A stretch of DNA of 64,000 nt from NCBI RefSeq assembly GCF_052857255.1, contig NC_135505.1, positions 31,227,116 to 31,291,115 on the forward strand, written 5' to 3'. The translations under genes were made by a program, and so were the position numbers. Position 1 is the stretch's first letter. Every line of letters starts with the position of its first letter. Positions 43,405 to 54,425 of this stretch are shown in pieces. The stretch comes from Amblyomma americanum (taxonomy: Eukaryota > Arthropoda > Arachnida > Ixodida > Ixodidae). The notes under the pieces were generated by a model. The model had not been told where the DNA came from. It worked only from the letters and a program-made list of their open reading frames with translations, and ran no database searches.

Positions 43405-44590
43405 ATGATGTCGTCAACAGAAGTTAACACCGATGTTCACGACTTCCAGTGTGACATTAACCCCGCGCTTTCGCTGCATCAGCGAGGCCAAGTAGAAAAT
43501 CTCCAGCGCTACGGCGATACCTTCTGGACTTCTTCCCGCGTCAGAAGAACACACTTGGCCAAGCACCGGATAATTACGGATGACGCCGTGCACCCTCTCC
43601 GAGAGTCACCTTACCGTGTGTCTTCCACTGAATGCGCCGCAATCCGCCGTCAAATTAAGGAGATGCTTCGAGACGACGTCATTCAGCCCTCCCGTAGTTC
43701 CTGGGCGGGGCCTGTCATCCTCGTGAAGAAAAAAGATGGTACACTGCGGTTCTCTGTTGACTACCATCGCCTAAAAAAAGTAACTAAGAAAGATGTTTAT
43801 CCCCTTCCTCGAATCGACGATGCTCTCGATCGCCTTTGCTATGCAAAATATCTCTCATTCATGGACCTGAAATTAGGATAATGAAAAATCGATGTATATG
43901 AACGGGACCGAGAAAAAAACCGCAATTATTACTCCGGACGGGCTCTATGAGTTCAACTCAATGCCATTTGGTTTGTGCTCTGCTCCCGTAGCATTCCAAC
44001 GGCTGATGGACACAGTTTTGGCAGACCTGATGTGGCAGACATGCCTCGTCTACCTTGATGACGTTGTTGTGCTCGCACCTACGTTCGAGGAGCACCTTCA
44101 GCGCCTCGAAGTTGTGCTGCAAGCCATAAAGTCTTCTGGGCTAACGTTAAAAGTGAGAAATGCCACTTTGCTTAGACTGAGGTAAAGATCTTGTGTCACG
44201 TCGTCAGTTACGAGGCAGTTCAGCCGGACCCAGACAGAACCAAAGCTATTGCCAATTTCCCTCTACCGCAGGACCAAAATGCAGTCCGCCGCTTTCTAGG
44301 ATTATGTGCCTACAACCGTCGCTTTGTCAAAGATTTTGCTCGAATCGCTTAGCCCTTGACGCGTTTGACGAGGACAGAAACGCCTTTCACGTGGGATGCC
44401 CCTCAAGCACAAGCATTTGAAACTCTTCAACACCACATGCAAGCACCTCCAGTTCTGGCTGACTTCGAAAAAAACGCAGATATGCCGCTTCATACTGACG
44501 CAGGCCTAGGTGCCGTTCTGGTTCAAATTCACAGCAGTCGAGAACGAGTCATCGCTTACTCCAGCCGCTGTTTGTCTCACGCTTAAGCTA
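43405..44590 (+). pseudogene. Gypsy reverse transcriptase and start of RNase H
   Basis: HPLRESPYRVSSTECAAIRR, MLRDDVIQPSRSSWAGPVIL, VKKKDGTLRFSVDYHRLKKV, FMDLKLG followed by a stop (43879), then FNSMPFGLCSAPVAFQRLMD and LVYLDDVVVLA (catalytic YLDD, about 44050-44061). RNase H starts FTWDAPQAQAFETL and LHTDAGLGAVLVQ (first Asp). It breaks at 44582, where the PLE pair begins, and resumes at 50199. There are at least two stops. Confidence 0.85.
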
Positions 44591-44594
44591 ACTA

Positions 44595-45727
44595 AAGTAG
44601 ATGAAGCGCACAAAAACACAGCACACAGGAAAGGAAGACACGAGACAGGCGCTACTTGCAACTGTTTATTGAAGTCAAGAATGGCTTATTTGTAGCCTAG
44701 AAGAAGGCGTGGAGGAAAGGGAACAAAAACAATATAACAAACAACAGGTAAATGACTAGTGCGAGGGGAAGGATACTACAGAGGGGGAACAAAAGTGATT
44801 CAAATCTTTCTAAAGTTATCTAAAAATATACTTTCATTCTTATGAACAGAGATGGGGTGCTGACACATGAACTCCCGCTTATTTTAATCCGTTGTGCTTC
44901 TAGCAGCTCACGGGCTGTCTTATCTTTACTCCTACATAATATCTGAGTTTCTTGGAGCTTCGCTTCACAAATTGTTTGCTCTCCTTTGCCGCAGTCCTTG
45001 CACTGATGCGGCAAATCTGATCCGGTGCCGGTTCTTAGCGAGCGTTTATGCTCCGTCAGGCGTTCATTAATACATCGGCCTTTCTGGCCGATGCACACCT
45101 TCCCACAAGTCAGCGGGATGCTATAGACTACCCCCACAGCACATTTCAGAATAGGGTTTGCATGCTTAGTTTCACATTCTGCTGACTTTGCATTATCATT
45201 TCCAATCTTCCGACACAGCGATGCAAGTTTTCTGGGGGCAGAGAACACCACCGGGACTTTGTAATTCACAGCAACATACTTCAGATTATGAGCCACTTTG
45301 TTGGAGTATGGAATGACCACCGGTTTGATTTTCTTTTCAGATACATCACCATCCTCGCTCTTTTTTTCTCTTTACTTTTTTACCTTTTGCAGCAATGCTT
45401 CCGTCAGAGAGCTAATCACCAGTGAAGGAAAGCCTGCCTGTTTGAGCTCTTTATCTGTGCGTCAAAGCTTTCCTGTACATTATGACAGCATGATTTCTTT
45501 AGTGCTGAATCAAGGCACATGATGGCAATGACACGTTTCACTGTTTTCGAGTGCGTCGAATCGTACGGCAACAATTCTTTGCGGGCACGAGGACGATACA
45601 TCCAGCAAACACCTTAGTAATGGTTATGTCAATATCTAAAAACTGTAATTTGTTCTCTTTCGCTAGTTCATATGTAAAATCCAAGCCCTTAGCATGTTGT
45701 TTAAAATATCCTGCACAGTTTTATTAG

Positions 45728-45728
<1 letters not shown>
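44595..45728 (-). pseudogene. PLE left part: RT thumb, linker, GIY-YIG endonuclease
   Basis: On the minus strand: LQFLDIDITI (about 45625), a linker with several stops (45600-45330), then an open 166-codon frame (45320-44820). That frame has VIPYSNKVAHNLKYV, VPVVFSAPRKLASLC, VGVVYSIPLTCGKVCIG and GRCINERLTEHKRSL. The YIG strand reads CIG instead of YIG. It is close in sequence to the 18-kb and 49.5-kb PLEs, so these form one lineage. The 3' UTR extends to 44595. Confidence 0.8.

Positions 45729-45774
<46 letters not shown>
45729..45774 (-). repeat. (TAAA)n tail of the CR1/L2-like LINE
   Basis: About 11 units of TTTA on the plus strand, forming the 3' terminus of the minus-strand LINE. Shorter versions of the same tail mark 26502-26516 and 52981-52998. 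Confidence 0.9.
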
Positions 45775-45888
45775 CAGAATACTGCAGGCCCTTCTGGGCC
45801 CTAGCAGGAGGGGCAATACAGTGCAACATGAATATACAAAGACACTGAAAGAAAATTTGAAACACAAAGCAAAATAAGTTTGATGGCG

Positions 45889-48582
45889 TCAATCTTCTAT
45901 TTTTTCAATGGAATCTATGTCACATAGTGCTGTTAAAGGTAAAGTATTCCATTCAGTTACGGTGCGAGGGAAGAAGGAGTATTTAAATAGGTTAGTTCTG
46001 GCGGTGAATAGAGTTAGTGAATCAGAGTGGCGATGTCTTGTTGGTCGTGGAGCGGAAAATGGCTTGACGTAGGGATCCGGGCACATTGACAACTTGTTAT
46101 GTTTGAGAAGGAAAAGAAATTTTAATCTGAAAATTTTACGTCGTACCTGCAATGTTTGAATCCGAAGTGCGCTCGCATTATGGCAGTAGGCGAATCGGTT
46201 GAACGGTATTTTGAAAAGATGAATCGAATGGCCTTGCGCTGGATCATTTCAAGCGCTTGAATGTTAGTTTTAGTAAATGGGTCCTAGACAATGCAAGCGT
46301 ATTCTAACTTGGATCTGATTAATGATAAATAGGCTAAAAATTTCAAGTCTGCAGGAGCATGCTTCAATTTGTGCTTGAGGACACAAAGTTTACGAAAACC
46401 TGATGCACATACGTTACCTATATGTTTGTTCCAGCTTAGATTATTAGTTATCGTCACGCCAAGATATTTATATTCAGTTACCTCTGAAAGTGGAAATGAT
46501 GGAAGAGCGTAAGGGTATAAAAGGCAGTTTTTTTTGGTTAATCTCATAAATACGGTTTTCTGAGCGTTAAGTTTCATGTCCCACTGGTTGCACCAATCCA
46601 GAATATTCTTTACGTTTAAATTGAGTAATAGTTGGTCTTCACGACAAGTAATTACATTAAACAAAACACAGTCATCTGCAAATAGCCGGATTTGAACGGG
46701 ATGAGTAACTACTTTTACAATGTCATTCACATATATTAAAAATAACAGGGGACCGAGGACACTTCTTTGGGGAACACCAGAAGAGACAGGCAGGCTGTTT
46801 GAATAATGGTCGTCAATACTAACAAACTCCTGTCGGTTAGATAAGTAAGCTGAAACCCAGTTAACTATAAAGTTAGGAAGACCAACTTGTTTAAGCTTGT
46901 CAATTAATTTAGAATGGGAGACGAGGTCAAATGCTTTACTAAAATCCATAAAAATAATATCAGCCTGGCCGGATTTATCAAGTAAAGATGCAAAACTATG
47001 AACAACCGATGTTAGTTGAGTTACAGTAGAAAAGCCTTTCCTAAACCCGTGTTGAACGTTAGAAAGGATATTGTTATCGTCAAGAAAACCGATGATGTAC
47101 TTGGCGATTATGTGTTCTAGTAATTTGCAACAGGTTGAAGCGAGAGAGATGGGACGATAATTTGATATCAGTGATGCGTCCGCTTTCTTTAGAACAGGAA
47201 CAACACGTGCAGTTTTCCACTCTGAAGGAATCACAGCTGATGAAAGAGATGCGCAAAAAATAACAACCAGAAACTCGGAAAGCTTTTCGGCATACCGGCG
47301 CAAGAAAGCGTTTGGAATTTTATCAGGGCCTGGCGCTGCTTTATTTTTCAGGTTTAGCAGCAATTCAACAATGCCAGGTCTTGATATCGTAATAGAAGGC
47401 ATAGTGGAGGGCGTTTCAAAAAAAATAATGTTCACCACTTGCATTAGCAAAGACACTGTGGAAGTAGCGGTTAAATTGCGTAGCAATATCATTTTTATCT
47501 GTGAGAGGCTTGCCGTCGTGCATTATTCGGTCAATAGGTTTTTTCTTTTGACATAAGTGGTTCCAAAATTTTTCAGGTGAAGTTCGAATGAAATTAGGCA
47601 GTCTGTATTCGAAGTAATGACGTTTAGCGTACCTCACAGCTGCATTAAGGGATATTTGAAAAGACTGAATAATGAAACGACTGGCGCCTCCACGCTTCAA
47701 ACGTTTCACTTTTCTTCTCAATTGCAGGACTTCACGTGTGATCCAGGGAGAAGCTTTGCGAGATTTTATTATTTTATTAGGGACGAAGTTCTCAATGCAG
47801 TGAGTGCACAGTGTTTTAAATTTATTCCATAGCTCATCAGCATTACTGCTTCGGAAACTGCTGAGGCAAAAATCTAAATAATCCAACACGCTCTCATCTT
47901 TCGCACGCGAGAAGTCCTTTACATAGCACACTTTGGCCACAGGTTTTTTGCAAACAATATGGACAGGGAAGAAACAATATACCAAATCATGATCGGAAAT
48001 TCTCTGCTCAATTGAAACATGGTAGTCAGTAATAGATCGGCTTACAAAGATAAGGTCAAGTAGAGAAGAAGTACAACCATGTACACGTGTTGGCTGCCTC
48101 ACTACTTGCTGCAAGTCATGTCTCAACATAATATTAAATATGTGCTCTTCATGAGCAGCATGATCGGGATTGAGAAAGGGCTTGTACCAGTTAATTGATG
48201 GAAGGTTTAAATCACCAATTAATAAGATTCTGTCATGATGAAAATCATTCATGAAATCAGACAGTTCACGTAGAAACTGCGGAGGGGAATTGGGAGCTCT
48301 GTAAACTGCAATTACTAGAAAGGACCGCCCAAAACAAGAAAGTTTTAACGCGAGGCTTTCATGGCTTTCAATTTGAGTTAGGAAAGAAGTGTCGATGCCA
48401 TGTTTTACGAGTACGGCAACACCGCCTCCTCTGGTAGATCTGTCCCGACGGAACACCCGGCAAAGGGGAGGGAAAACATCTTCATCATCAATTCCTTCGG
48501 GCAGCCAAGTCTCTGTGATTACAACAATGTGTGGCTGATATCCTAGAATTATGGATTCAAGATGATCGCTTTTATTTACCAC
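45889..48582 (-). pseudogene. CR1/L2-like LINE ORF2: endonuclease and reverse transcriptase
   Basis: Frame 48582-47416, endonuclease: IVVITETWLPEG (Glu), RSTRGGGVAVLV, ILLIGDLNLPSINW, CTSSLLDLIFVS and ISDHDLVYCFF, all catalytic positions present. Frame 47492-46284, reverse transcriptase: AAPGPDKIPNAFLRRYA, SNYRPISLASTCCKLLEHII, GFRKGFSTVTQL, ADIIFMDFSKAFDLV, SGVPQRSVLGPLLFLIYVN and IRLFADDCVLF. The C-terminal tail with FFPRTVTEWNTLP (46152-45889) is in a third frame. One frameshift near 47450 and another near 46270 separate the blocks. Otherwise well preserved; it is a recent, dead copy. Confidence 0.85.
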
Positions 48583-48636
48583 GCTGCGCGCATTTATGTT
48601 TAGAAGCCTGAGTTCCTTGATAAGCGGTGATGCGAG

Positions 48637-49428
48637 TCACTCTTTACTCTGCTCATTTCGTATCTTGATTCTGCAATTGTTGGCCTCATCCCACGCAAAA
48701 ATCTGCCCGTCCATTTTTAGTTTATCATGCACCAGAATAGGCTTCTTGCCTTGATCCCTATCAATTTTTGTACTGTCCCATAACAGTTTCCTTATTCTGA
48801 GCGTGTCACGCGAATAGTCATTTTGTACCGAATATTTGGTTCCTTTATGCTTGCGGACATTCCGCATTACTTCTTGTTTCTCATTAAAGTCCTGGAAGAA
48901 CAATATGACGGGTCGCTTTTTTTCAGCTTTGCCAATACGGTGGATTCTGGCGACTGAGTTGCATGTCACACCAAGCTTCTCTTGAAAAACCTCAGAAATA
49001 ACTTTCTCCCTAAGGACAGATTCTGTTTCATCGCTGGCTTCATCTACCCCAAACACAACTAAGTGGAACGCCTTCTTCTGTCCTCCAAGTCAATAATTTT
49101 TTCACGTAGGAAGGTGACTGTTCTTTCCAGGTTTTCTACACGGGTTGATTGGTCTTTTAATAGATTGAGCTGTTGGGTGAATTCGCAGAATATTTTTTCC
49201 ATATTCGCGTTATGCGTCCTTAATGCTGCCATTTCGTCTGTCAATTTTTGCTGTCCCAGAATCAGTTGCTTCAACATCTCTTGCGCGCTCATACTGTCAG
49301 AGTCTGTCTCGGGGCCAGGATTTAGTTCGACGTCACCACACAACATCAACTCGCACATTAGATATACATCACATGCGATACGAATGCACTGCTGGGGGCA
49401 AGGCAGAACATCTGGGGGCAAGGCAGAA
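48637..49428 (-). pseudogene. CR1/L2-like LINE ORF1 with N-terminal 2A and coiled coil
   Basis: First frame (to 49059): CIRIACDVYLMCELML, then GDVELNPGP, an acidic stretch and a leucine-rich coil (LKDQSTRVENLERTVTFLREK). Second frame (49056-48637): VFGVDEASDET, CNSVARIHRIGKAEKKRPVI and ILFFQDFNEKQEVM, an RNA-binding domain like that of L1/CR1 ORF1 proteins, then a basic end. One base is lost or gained near 49060. The recorded start codon at 49496 lies in PLE sequence, so the true start is probably the Met about 8-16 residues before the 2A motif. Confidence 0.75.
49311..49337 (-). other. 2A ribosome-skipping motif
   Basis: The minus strand encodes GDVELNPGP exactly, a full match to the D-V/I-E-x-N-P-G-P family pattern, preceded by a short hydrophobic MCELML. 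2A-like sequences near the N-terminus of ORF1 are documented in some CR1/L2-group LINEs of invertebrates. Here it would release a short leader from the ORF1 protein during translation. Confidence 0.85.
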
Positions 49429-50186
49429 TATCTGAAAAGAAAACCAAACCGGTGGTCATTCCATACTCCCTCAAAGTGGCCCATAATCTGAAGCATGTTG
49501 CTGTAAAATACAAAGTCCCGGTGGTGTTCTCTGCACCCAGAAAATTTGCATCGCTGTTTCGGAAGATTGGAAATGATAATGCAAAGTCAGCAGAATGTGG
49601 AACTAAGCATGCAAACCCTTTTCTGAAATGTGCTTTGGGGGTAGTCTATAGCATGCCGCTGACTTGTTGAAAGGTGTACATCGGCCAGACAGGCTGAAGT
49701 ATTAATGAACGCCTGACGAAGCATAAACGCTCGCTAAGAACCGGCATCGGATCACATTTGCCGCATCACTGCAAGGACTGGGGCAAAGACGAACCAAAAA
49801 AATTGTGAAGCGAAGCTCCAAGAGACTCAGATATTATGTAGGAGTAATGATAGGACTGCCTGTGAACTGCTAGAAGCCCACCGGATCGAAAAAAAGCGGG
49901 AGTTCCTGTTTCAGCACCCCATCGCTGGTCATTCATAAGAATGAAAGTATATTTTTAGATAAATTTAGAAAGACTTGAATCACTTTTGTTCCTCCCTCTG
50001 TAGTATCCTTCCCCTCGCAGTAGTCATTTACCTGTTGTTTGTTATATTGTTTTTGTTCTCTTTCCTCCACGCCTTCTTCCAATAAACAGTAGCAAGTAGC
50101 GCCTGTCTCGTGACTTCCTTTCCTGTGTGCTGTGTTTTTGTGCACTTCATCTACTCAAGCTATGAACCAACTTGCCCATGAACGTG
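49429..50186 (+). pseudogene. PLE right part: GIY-YIG endonuclease and 3' terminus
   Basis: VVIPYSLKVAHNLKHV and VPVVFSAPRKFASLF, then VYSMPLTC with a stop at 49668, KVYIGQTG with a second stop, then INERLTKHKRSL in frame fragments. The 3' UTR contains AATAAA near 50082 and ends CTATGAACCAACTTGCCC (50159-50178). It is nearly the mirror of 44595-45345. More stops than the left arm, so the two arms have diverged since insertion. Confidence 0.8.
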
Positions 50187-50198
50187 TTAAGCTAACTA

Positions 50199-50880
50199 CT
50201 CAGCAACTGAAAAAGAGTGTCTAGGGATAGTGTGGGCGACGTCGAAATTTCGACCCTACCTTTATGGAAAACGTTTTACTGTAGTTACGGACCACCATGC
50301 GTTGTGTTGGCTTGCGACCTTCAAAGATCTATCAGCCCGCCTCGTCAGATGAAGTCTGCGCCTCCAAGAATACGACATGACAGTGGTGTACAAGTCCGGC
50401 CGGAAGCACTCGGACGCCGATTGCCTGTCGCGAGCTCAGGTCGGATCCCCAACAGAGGACTGTAACTACGACGACGACATAACCTTAAATGCGATCAGTG
50501 CAACGAAGCTCGCGGAAAAACAATACGCCGACACGGAACTTTGGCACCTCATGGAGTTTCTTAACGGTACCCGCCCGACTGTCTCGAAGGCTTTCAAGCG
50601 CTCGGTAGCGTCACTCTGCGTTCGCCACGGTGTCGTCATAAAGAAGAATTTCGCTGCAAACAATCAGCAATACCTTATTGTCGTACCGACAAGCCTACGT
50701 GACGAAATCCTTCAAGCTTCACACGACGAACCGACTTCTGGGCATTTGGGTGTAGCCCGTACGCTTGCAAGGATCAAAGAGAAGTATTACTGGCCCCGCC
50801 TTCAGTCGGACGTTGCGCACTACGTCAGAACGTGCCGAGGCTGTCAGCGCCACAAAGTACCCTTGAAGCTTGAAGCTTAT
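50199..50880 (+). pseudogene. Gypsy RNase H end and integrase N-terminal domain
   Basis: [20 protein letters not shown] (with a stop in the Glu-Cys-Leu region at 50220) and [16 protein letters not shown] close RNase H. Then MTVVYKSGRKHSDADCLSR. The integrase zinc domain follows: HDEPTSGHLGVARTLARIKEKYYW and CRGCQRHK (His-His-Cys-Cys). The catalytic core is absent, as the element ends near 50880. The frame 50377-50931 is open. Confidence 0.85.
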
Positions 50881-50884
50881 AGCA

Positions 50885-51130
50885 CCACCATCGCGGCCTT
50901 TTTGAGCTGTGATGTACGCGTGATGTTTTGAGTGCGTGAATGCTTTGAGCTGCGATGCACGCAGCAGGTTTGTCTTAGTGTTTCTTTAGCCTTGTATATG
51001 CACACCTAAGCCACAGCGCCGCATGCTCTCAGACCTACGTCTGGAAAAATAAGTAGCTCCGTGATACCTTACATTGCTGCACCTAGAAACCTAGGAATGC
51101 CGAAGATGTGAGGGGTGGCCACTTCTGCAA
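50885..51130. other. Boundary sequence, no gene
   Basis: A TGATGTACGCG... / TGCGATGCACGCAG near-duplicate (50910-50965) is all I can point to. Confidence 0.4.
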
Positions 51131-51472
51131 TTCATTCAAACCATACCTTTTCCAAAGGTGGCAGCAGCATATCCTCCTAAACAAGGTTGGCCTTCCAGAG
51201 GTCTTGTAAACATATCTTCGCTGGCACCAACAACGGCGAAAAAAACACTAAGCGGCAGTACGTTTTTCGACAGACTGTAGTGGGAACTTATTTCTTTGTG
51301 ATTTGGTCTCGATATCTTGGAATTTCCCGGTGGGGAACACAGCCCTTTCTTCTCTGGCTTCATTCTCTAATTTTAGAGAGCTGTCACGTCCGAGTTATTA
51401 GATTTCCGCTTCTGGTTGTTCACAGACGAGTCCCGAAAAGTCTATGATTTCTGCCTGCATTTCAAAGGCGTC

Positions 51473-52075
51473 TTAAGCACTTGCAGATCCGACAAGAAGA
51501 TCGCCCATGTACATGGAGTCTTGAAGGCAGCGAGCTGCTTTGGGGTAGCGAGTCTCAGTGGACCTCAAATGATGCTTCGAAGTAGCAGCGAGTAAAAAAG
51601 CACTTGAAGTGGCTTCGAGTGAGACTCGAGTCAACCGCCAAGCCTCTTTTTCTGGTAGAGATTCAGCAATTTTCGATGGAGTATTAAACCAGAGAAAACG
51701 CAGTGAATCCTTGTCTCCGTCGTGTAACGCTATCTGAAGACAGGCCTTCTCCACGTCGGCTGTCAGGGCTACCTCGTATCTTCTAAACCGAAGCAGCAGC
51801 ATTAAGACGTCAGGATTTAAGTTAGGACCTGATTCAAGATTCTCGTTCAATATTTTCTCACTCTTCTCATGCAAAGATGCGTTGAACACAATGCGCACCT
51901 TGGTTGTGGAGCGTTCCTCACGAATGACCGCATGATGATGATGATAAATGCTGTCTTTTAGGAGAATCCTCTTCTGCCAGTGGTACTTTCTCGGCATGGC
52001 TATCTTCAAGAAAAGCTCGAATAGCGTTATCATATTTTCCAATAACCTGTTTTTACCGTTTAGCTTTCGTAACAA
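51473..52075 (-). pseudogene. BEL/Pao reverse transcriptase
   Basis: HHAVIREERSTTKVRIVFNA, LNENLESGPNLNPDVLMLLL, VALTADVEKACLQIALHDGD (first catalytic Asp), LRFLWF, RVSLEATSSAFLLAATSKHH and MYMGDLLVG. The last is the catalytic box, and its expected first Asp is Gly, so polymerase activity is lost even within the frame. The order of blocks fits BEL/Pao rather than gypsy. Confidence 0.82.
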
Positions 52076-52232
52076 AACTTTAAAGTGCTTGGCTGCTGCA
52101 GCATGGTTGTAGGATGAATCTACATGAGATTTCCACAGCAGGGCTACCTCCTAACGGCCTCACTTCTTAATAACGTTCCATTAAAACCCGCAAGGACTAA
52201 ATCCTTGACTTAGTCTTTCGTTTGTGGGCCAT

Positions 52233-52945
52233 TTACCTTGAGCTCAATGCTCTCCAGCTCCCAAAAACGAGTGCACTAGATATTTGCTCAGATGCGACGG
52301 AAGTGCGAAGCACTATCACTCTGCCACAATGAGTAACATGAGTTGAGCAAGGCAACGGGCCTTGAGCGGTCCATCCTAGTCTTGTTTCTATGGCCATCGT
52401 TTCTCCTATGTTAGACCTCACTCTGCCGGTCACAATCGTCCAATAATAATCAGATCCAATAACTATAGAGACAGGCTCTTCTTGCAAGACTTACAGTGAA
52501 ATAAACTGGCGGTCTAAACCCAGTCTTCCTGTCGCTACGAGTATCTCTTCCGGCGGAGAGGGAATGTGCTCGCTGCATACTGTGTCGACATCAAGCGCCT
52601 CTGCTACTAATGGCTCTTGAACACGCTCGTCACCAAGTAGCACATGAATTCTTTTCATCCTTCTTTCTTCTTTTTTTTCGCCAAACAAACCAGACTCAAT
52701 GATTCCTCTTTAATAAACTTGCAACCGAACTGGCACGATATGGTTGCAGGAATAAAATTCCTTTCACTCCCGCCATCTAGAAGAAGTCAGTACCAATCAG
52801 ATGCAGTAACTCCTGATGTTCTAGCCTTCAAAATCTGTAGAAGCACTGTACATACGGATTTTTTTGTTACAAAGTTGACAGGCACCGATGTAACATTCTT
52901 AGAGCCAGTAGGAGGTTTCTCAGCGGCGCACATGAATGGTAAGTG
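52233..52945 (-). pseudogene. BEL/Pao protease and linker
   Basis: LLLDGGSERNFIPA (about 52750-52790) is the aspartic protease active-site loop, with a Gly where a Ser/Thr is usual (D-G-G). VLLGDERVQEPLV and, in the next frame, IGSDYYWTIVTGRV and ETRLGWTAQGPLPC follow, the linker that leads into BEL reverse transcriptase. Three frames, at least two indels. Confidence 0.7.
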
Positions 52946-52954
52946 CCATCGCGC

Positions 52955-54425
52955 ACATTTATTTTATTTTATTCTTATTTCTTATTTATTTATTTATCAC
53001 ATACTGCGGTCAAAATACGGTCCAAGCAGGAGAAGCGCAGTACAAAACAATAGAGTACAAAACTTCGACCTTGAAAGAAAAAAAAGAAACATGACGACGA
53101 AACAAGTACTAAAAAGGACGACCAACACTTATACAACGCTAAATAGGCACATGATGAAAGAAAAAATGCGCAGTGTCAGCCACACAGCGCGTCACAGGCA
53201 GCGCCAACAGACGGTTGAAATTACGAAGTGCAGGCAAGCAAAGGAGAATCATGAGGCAGTGCGTTCCAATCAGGAATCGTATTAGGAAAAAACGAATACT
53301 TATAGGCATTCGTGCGGGCAAAAATGGGTTCAATGTAGTTTTTATGCTTATGGCGAGATTTCTTAGATCAATGTTTAGTTATGTAATCCTGGGGGTCTAT
53401 GCCTATTTTTGGAAAATACAAATGACAAAGAAATTTAATTCGAGCCGTTTTTTTTCGTTTTCTTAAGCATTCAAACTTTTTGTAACATAGCAGATGGAGA
53501 GTCCCGGCGTTTGTAGCGGTTGTATATAAGACGCGTGGCAAGCCTCTGAATTTTTTCAGTTTTTTCTATATCTACCGTTGTGTGAGGGTCCCACACAATA
53601 CTAGCGTACTCCAAGGAAGGTCTTACTAGCGCTTTGTACGCCTTGCTTCTCAGTTCAATTGACGATCTTCCTAATTTTGTATTCTAAAAAGCCTAATTTT
53701 TTTACGAGCTGAGCAGCATATGTTATCGATGTGCGCCGTTCATTTAATCCTGTTTGTAATTGTGACGCCTAAACACTTATATTCCACTACTTGTTTGATC
53801 ATATTACCGCCCATGTTATATGAAAATTGCAGTTTTTTCTTTTATTAGTAACACACATATGCACAGCCTGTTCAATGTTAATCATCATATCCTATTGATC
53901 CCACCATTAAGCTAGTAATTTTAGATTTGCGTTTAACTGGAGTTGATCCGTAACCGATTTTATGGTTTTAAAAATGACACAGTCGGCTGCAAACAGTTTA
54001 ACTATTACAGTTGGCCTCACAGAGTCGACCAAGCCATTGATATAAATAATAAATAAAACTGGTCCCATTACACATCTTTGTGACACTCACCGAGAAGACA
54101 TCTAAATTTTCAGAACAAGAGCCGTCTATGTCTACATACTGTTTTCTGTTCGTCAAGTACGATAAAATCCAGTTGAATATTTTGGAAGGTATAGATTCAT
54201 CTGCAGGTATAAATTATCACGAGGCACCCTATCAAACTCTTTGGAGAAGTCCAAAATATTATGTCTACCTGGTCATTCATATCTAGAAATTTAGCGAGGA
54301 CATCTTGTTCGACTTCTGCTCTACAGAGCATGGTGACCTTGTTTTAAACAGCGGAAACAGCGGTCGTTATGCTTCAGCAACTCTGATAAATCCTTGAGCG
54401 ATTGACAGAAAAAGCATACTTTCAG
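52955..54425 (-). mobile_element. 5'-truncated CR1-like LINE in the BEL element
   Basis: The 3' end lies at an A/T-rich tail (TTATTTATTTATTTAT, 52981-52998). Minus-strand pieces: the C-terminal FF.R..IGTHCLMI block (53333-53139), YKALVRPSLEYASIVWDPHT (about 53650-53590), and the decayed catalytic region GPVLFIIYINGLVDS with LFAADCVIF (about 54070-53970; FADD has become FAAD). It is truncated near 54425 and heavily decayed. No target duplication was found. Confidence 0.7.

Larger units (their letters stand above)
45729..49428 (-). mobile_element. CR1/L2-like LINE with 2A peptide in ORF1
   Basis: Minus orientation: 5' end near 49428, ORF1 (49.4-48.64 kb), ORF2 (48.58-45.89 kb), and a (TAAA)n tail (TTTA units at 45729-45774). 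Simple-repeat tails are usual for the CR1/L2 group. It is nearly complete with few frame breaks, so it is much younger than the related relic at 26.5-30.4 kb. A small tandem CTGGGGGCAAGGCAGAA duplication lies at its 5' boundary (about 49391-49427). No clear target duplication against the PLE was seen. Confidence 0.85.
44583..50198. mobile_element. PLE inverted pair enclosing a CR1/L2-like LINE, 12-bp target duplication
   Basis: TTAAGCTAACTA occurs at 44583-44594 and 50187-50198, at the exact break in the gypsy RNase H. Between them lie a PLE 3' part in minus orientation (44595 to about 45728), a CR1/L2-like LINE in minus orientation (about 45729-49428), and a PLE 3' part in plus orientation (49429-50186). 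The right arm ends with CTATGAACCAACTTGCCC; the left arm stops just short of this. The simplest reading is a single PLE insertion with inverted arms, later opened by the LINE. Confidence 0.85.
37777..50880 (+). mobile_element. Ty3/gypsy element opened by nested insertions
   Basis: Coding order is gag (37977-38440, resuming at 41826), zinc knuckle (about 42289), protease (42808), reverse transcriptase (43405-44185), RNase H (44356-44582, resuming at 50199) and integrase N-terminal domain (to about 50875). No LTR could be recognised: the left side meets the LINE tail at 37776, and the right side stops inside integrase. Insertions of 3.4 kb and 5.6 kb, both with target duplications, account for the gaps. 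Several stops show it is dead. Confidence 0.88.
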
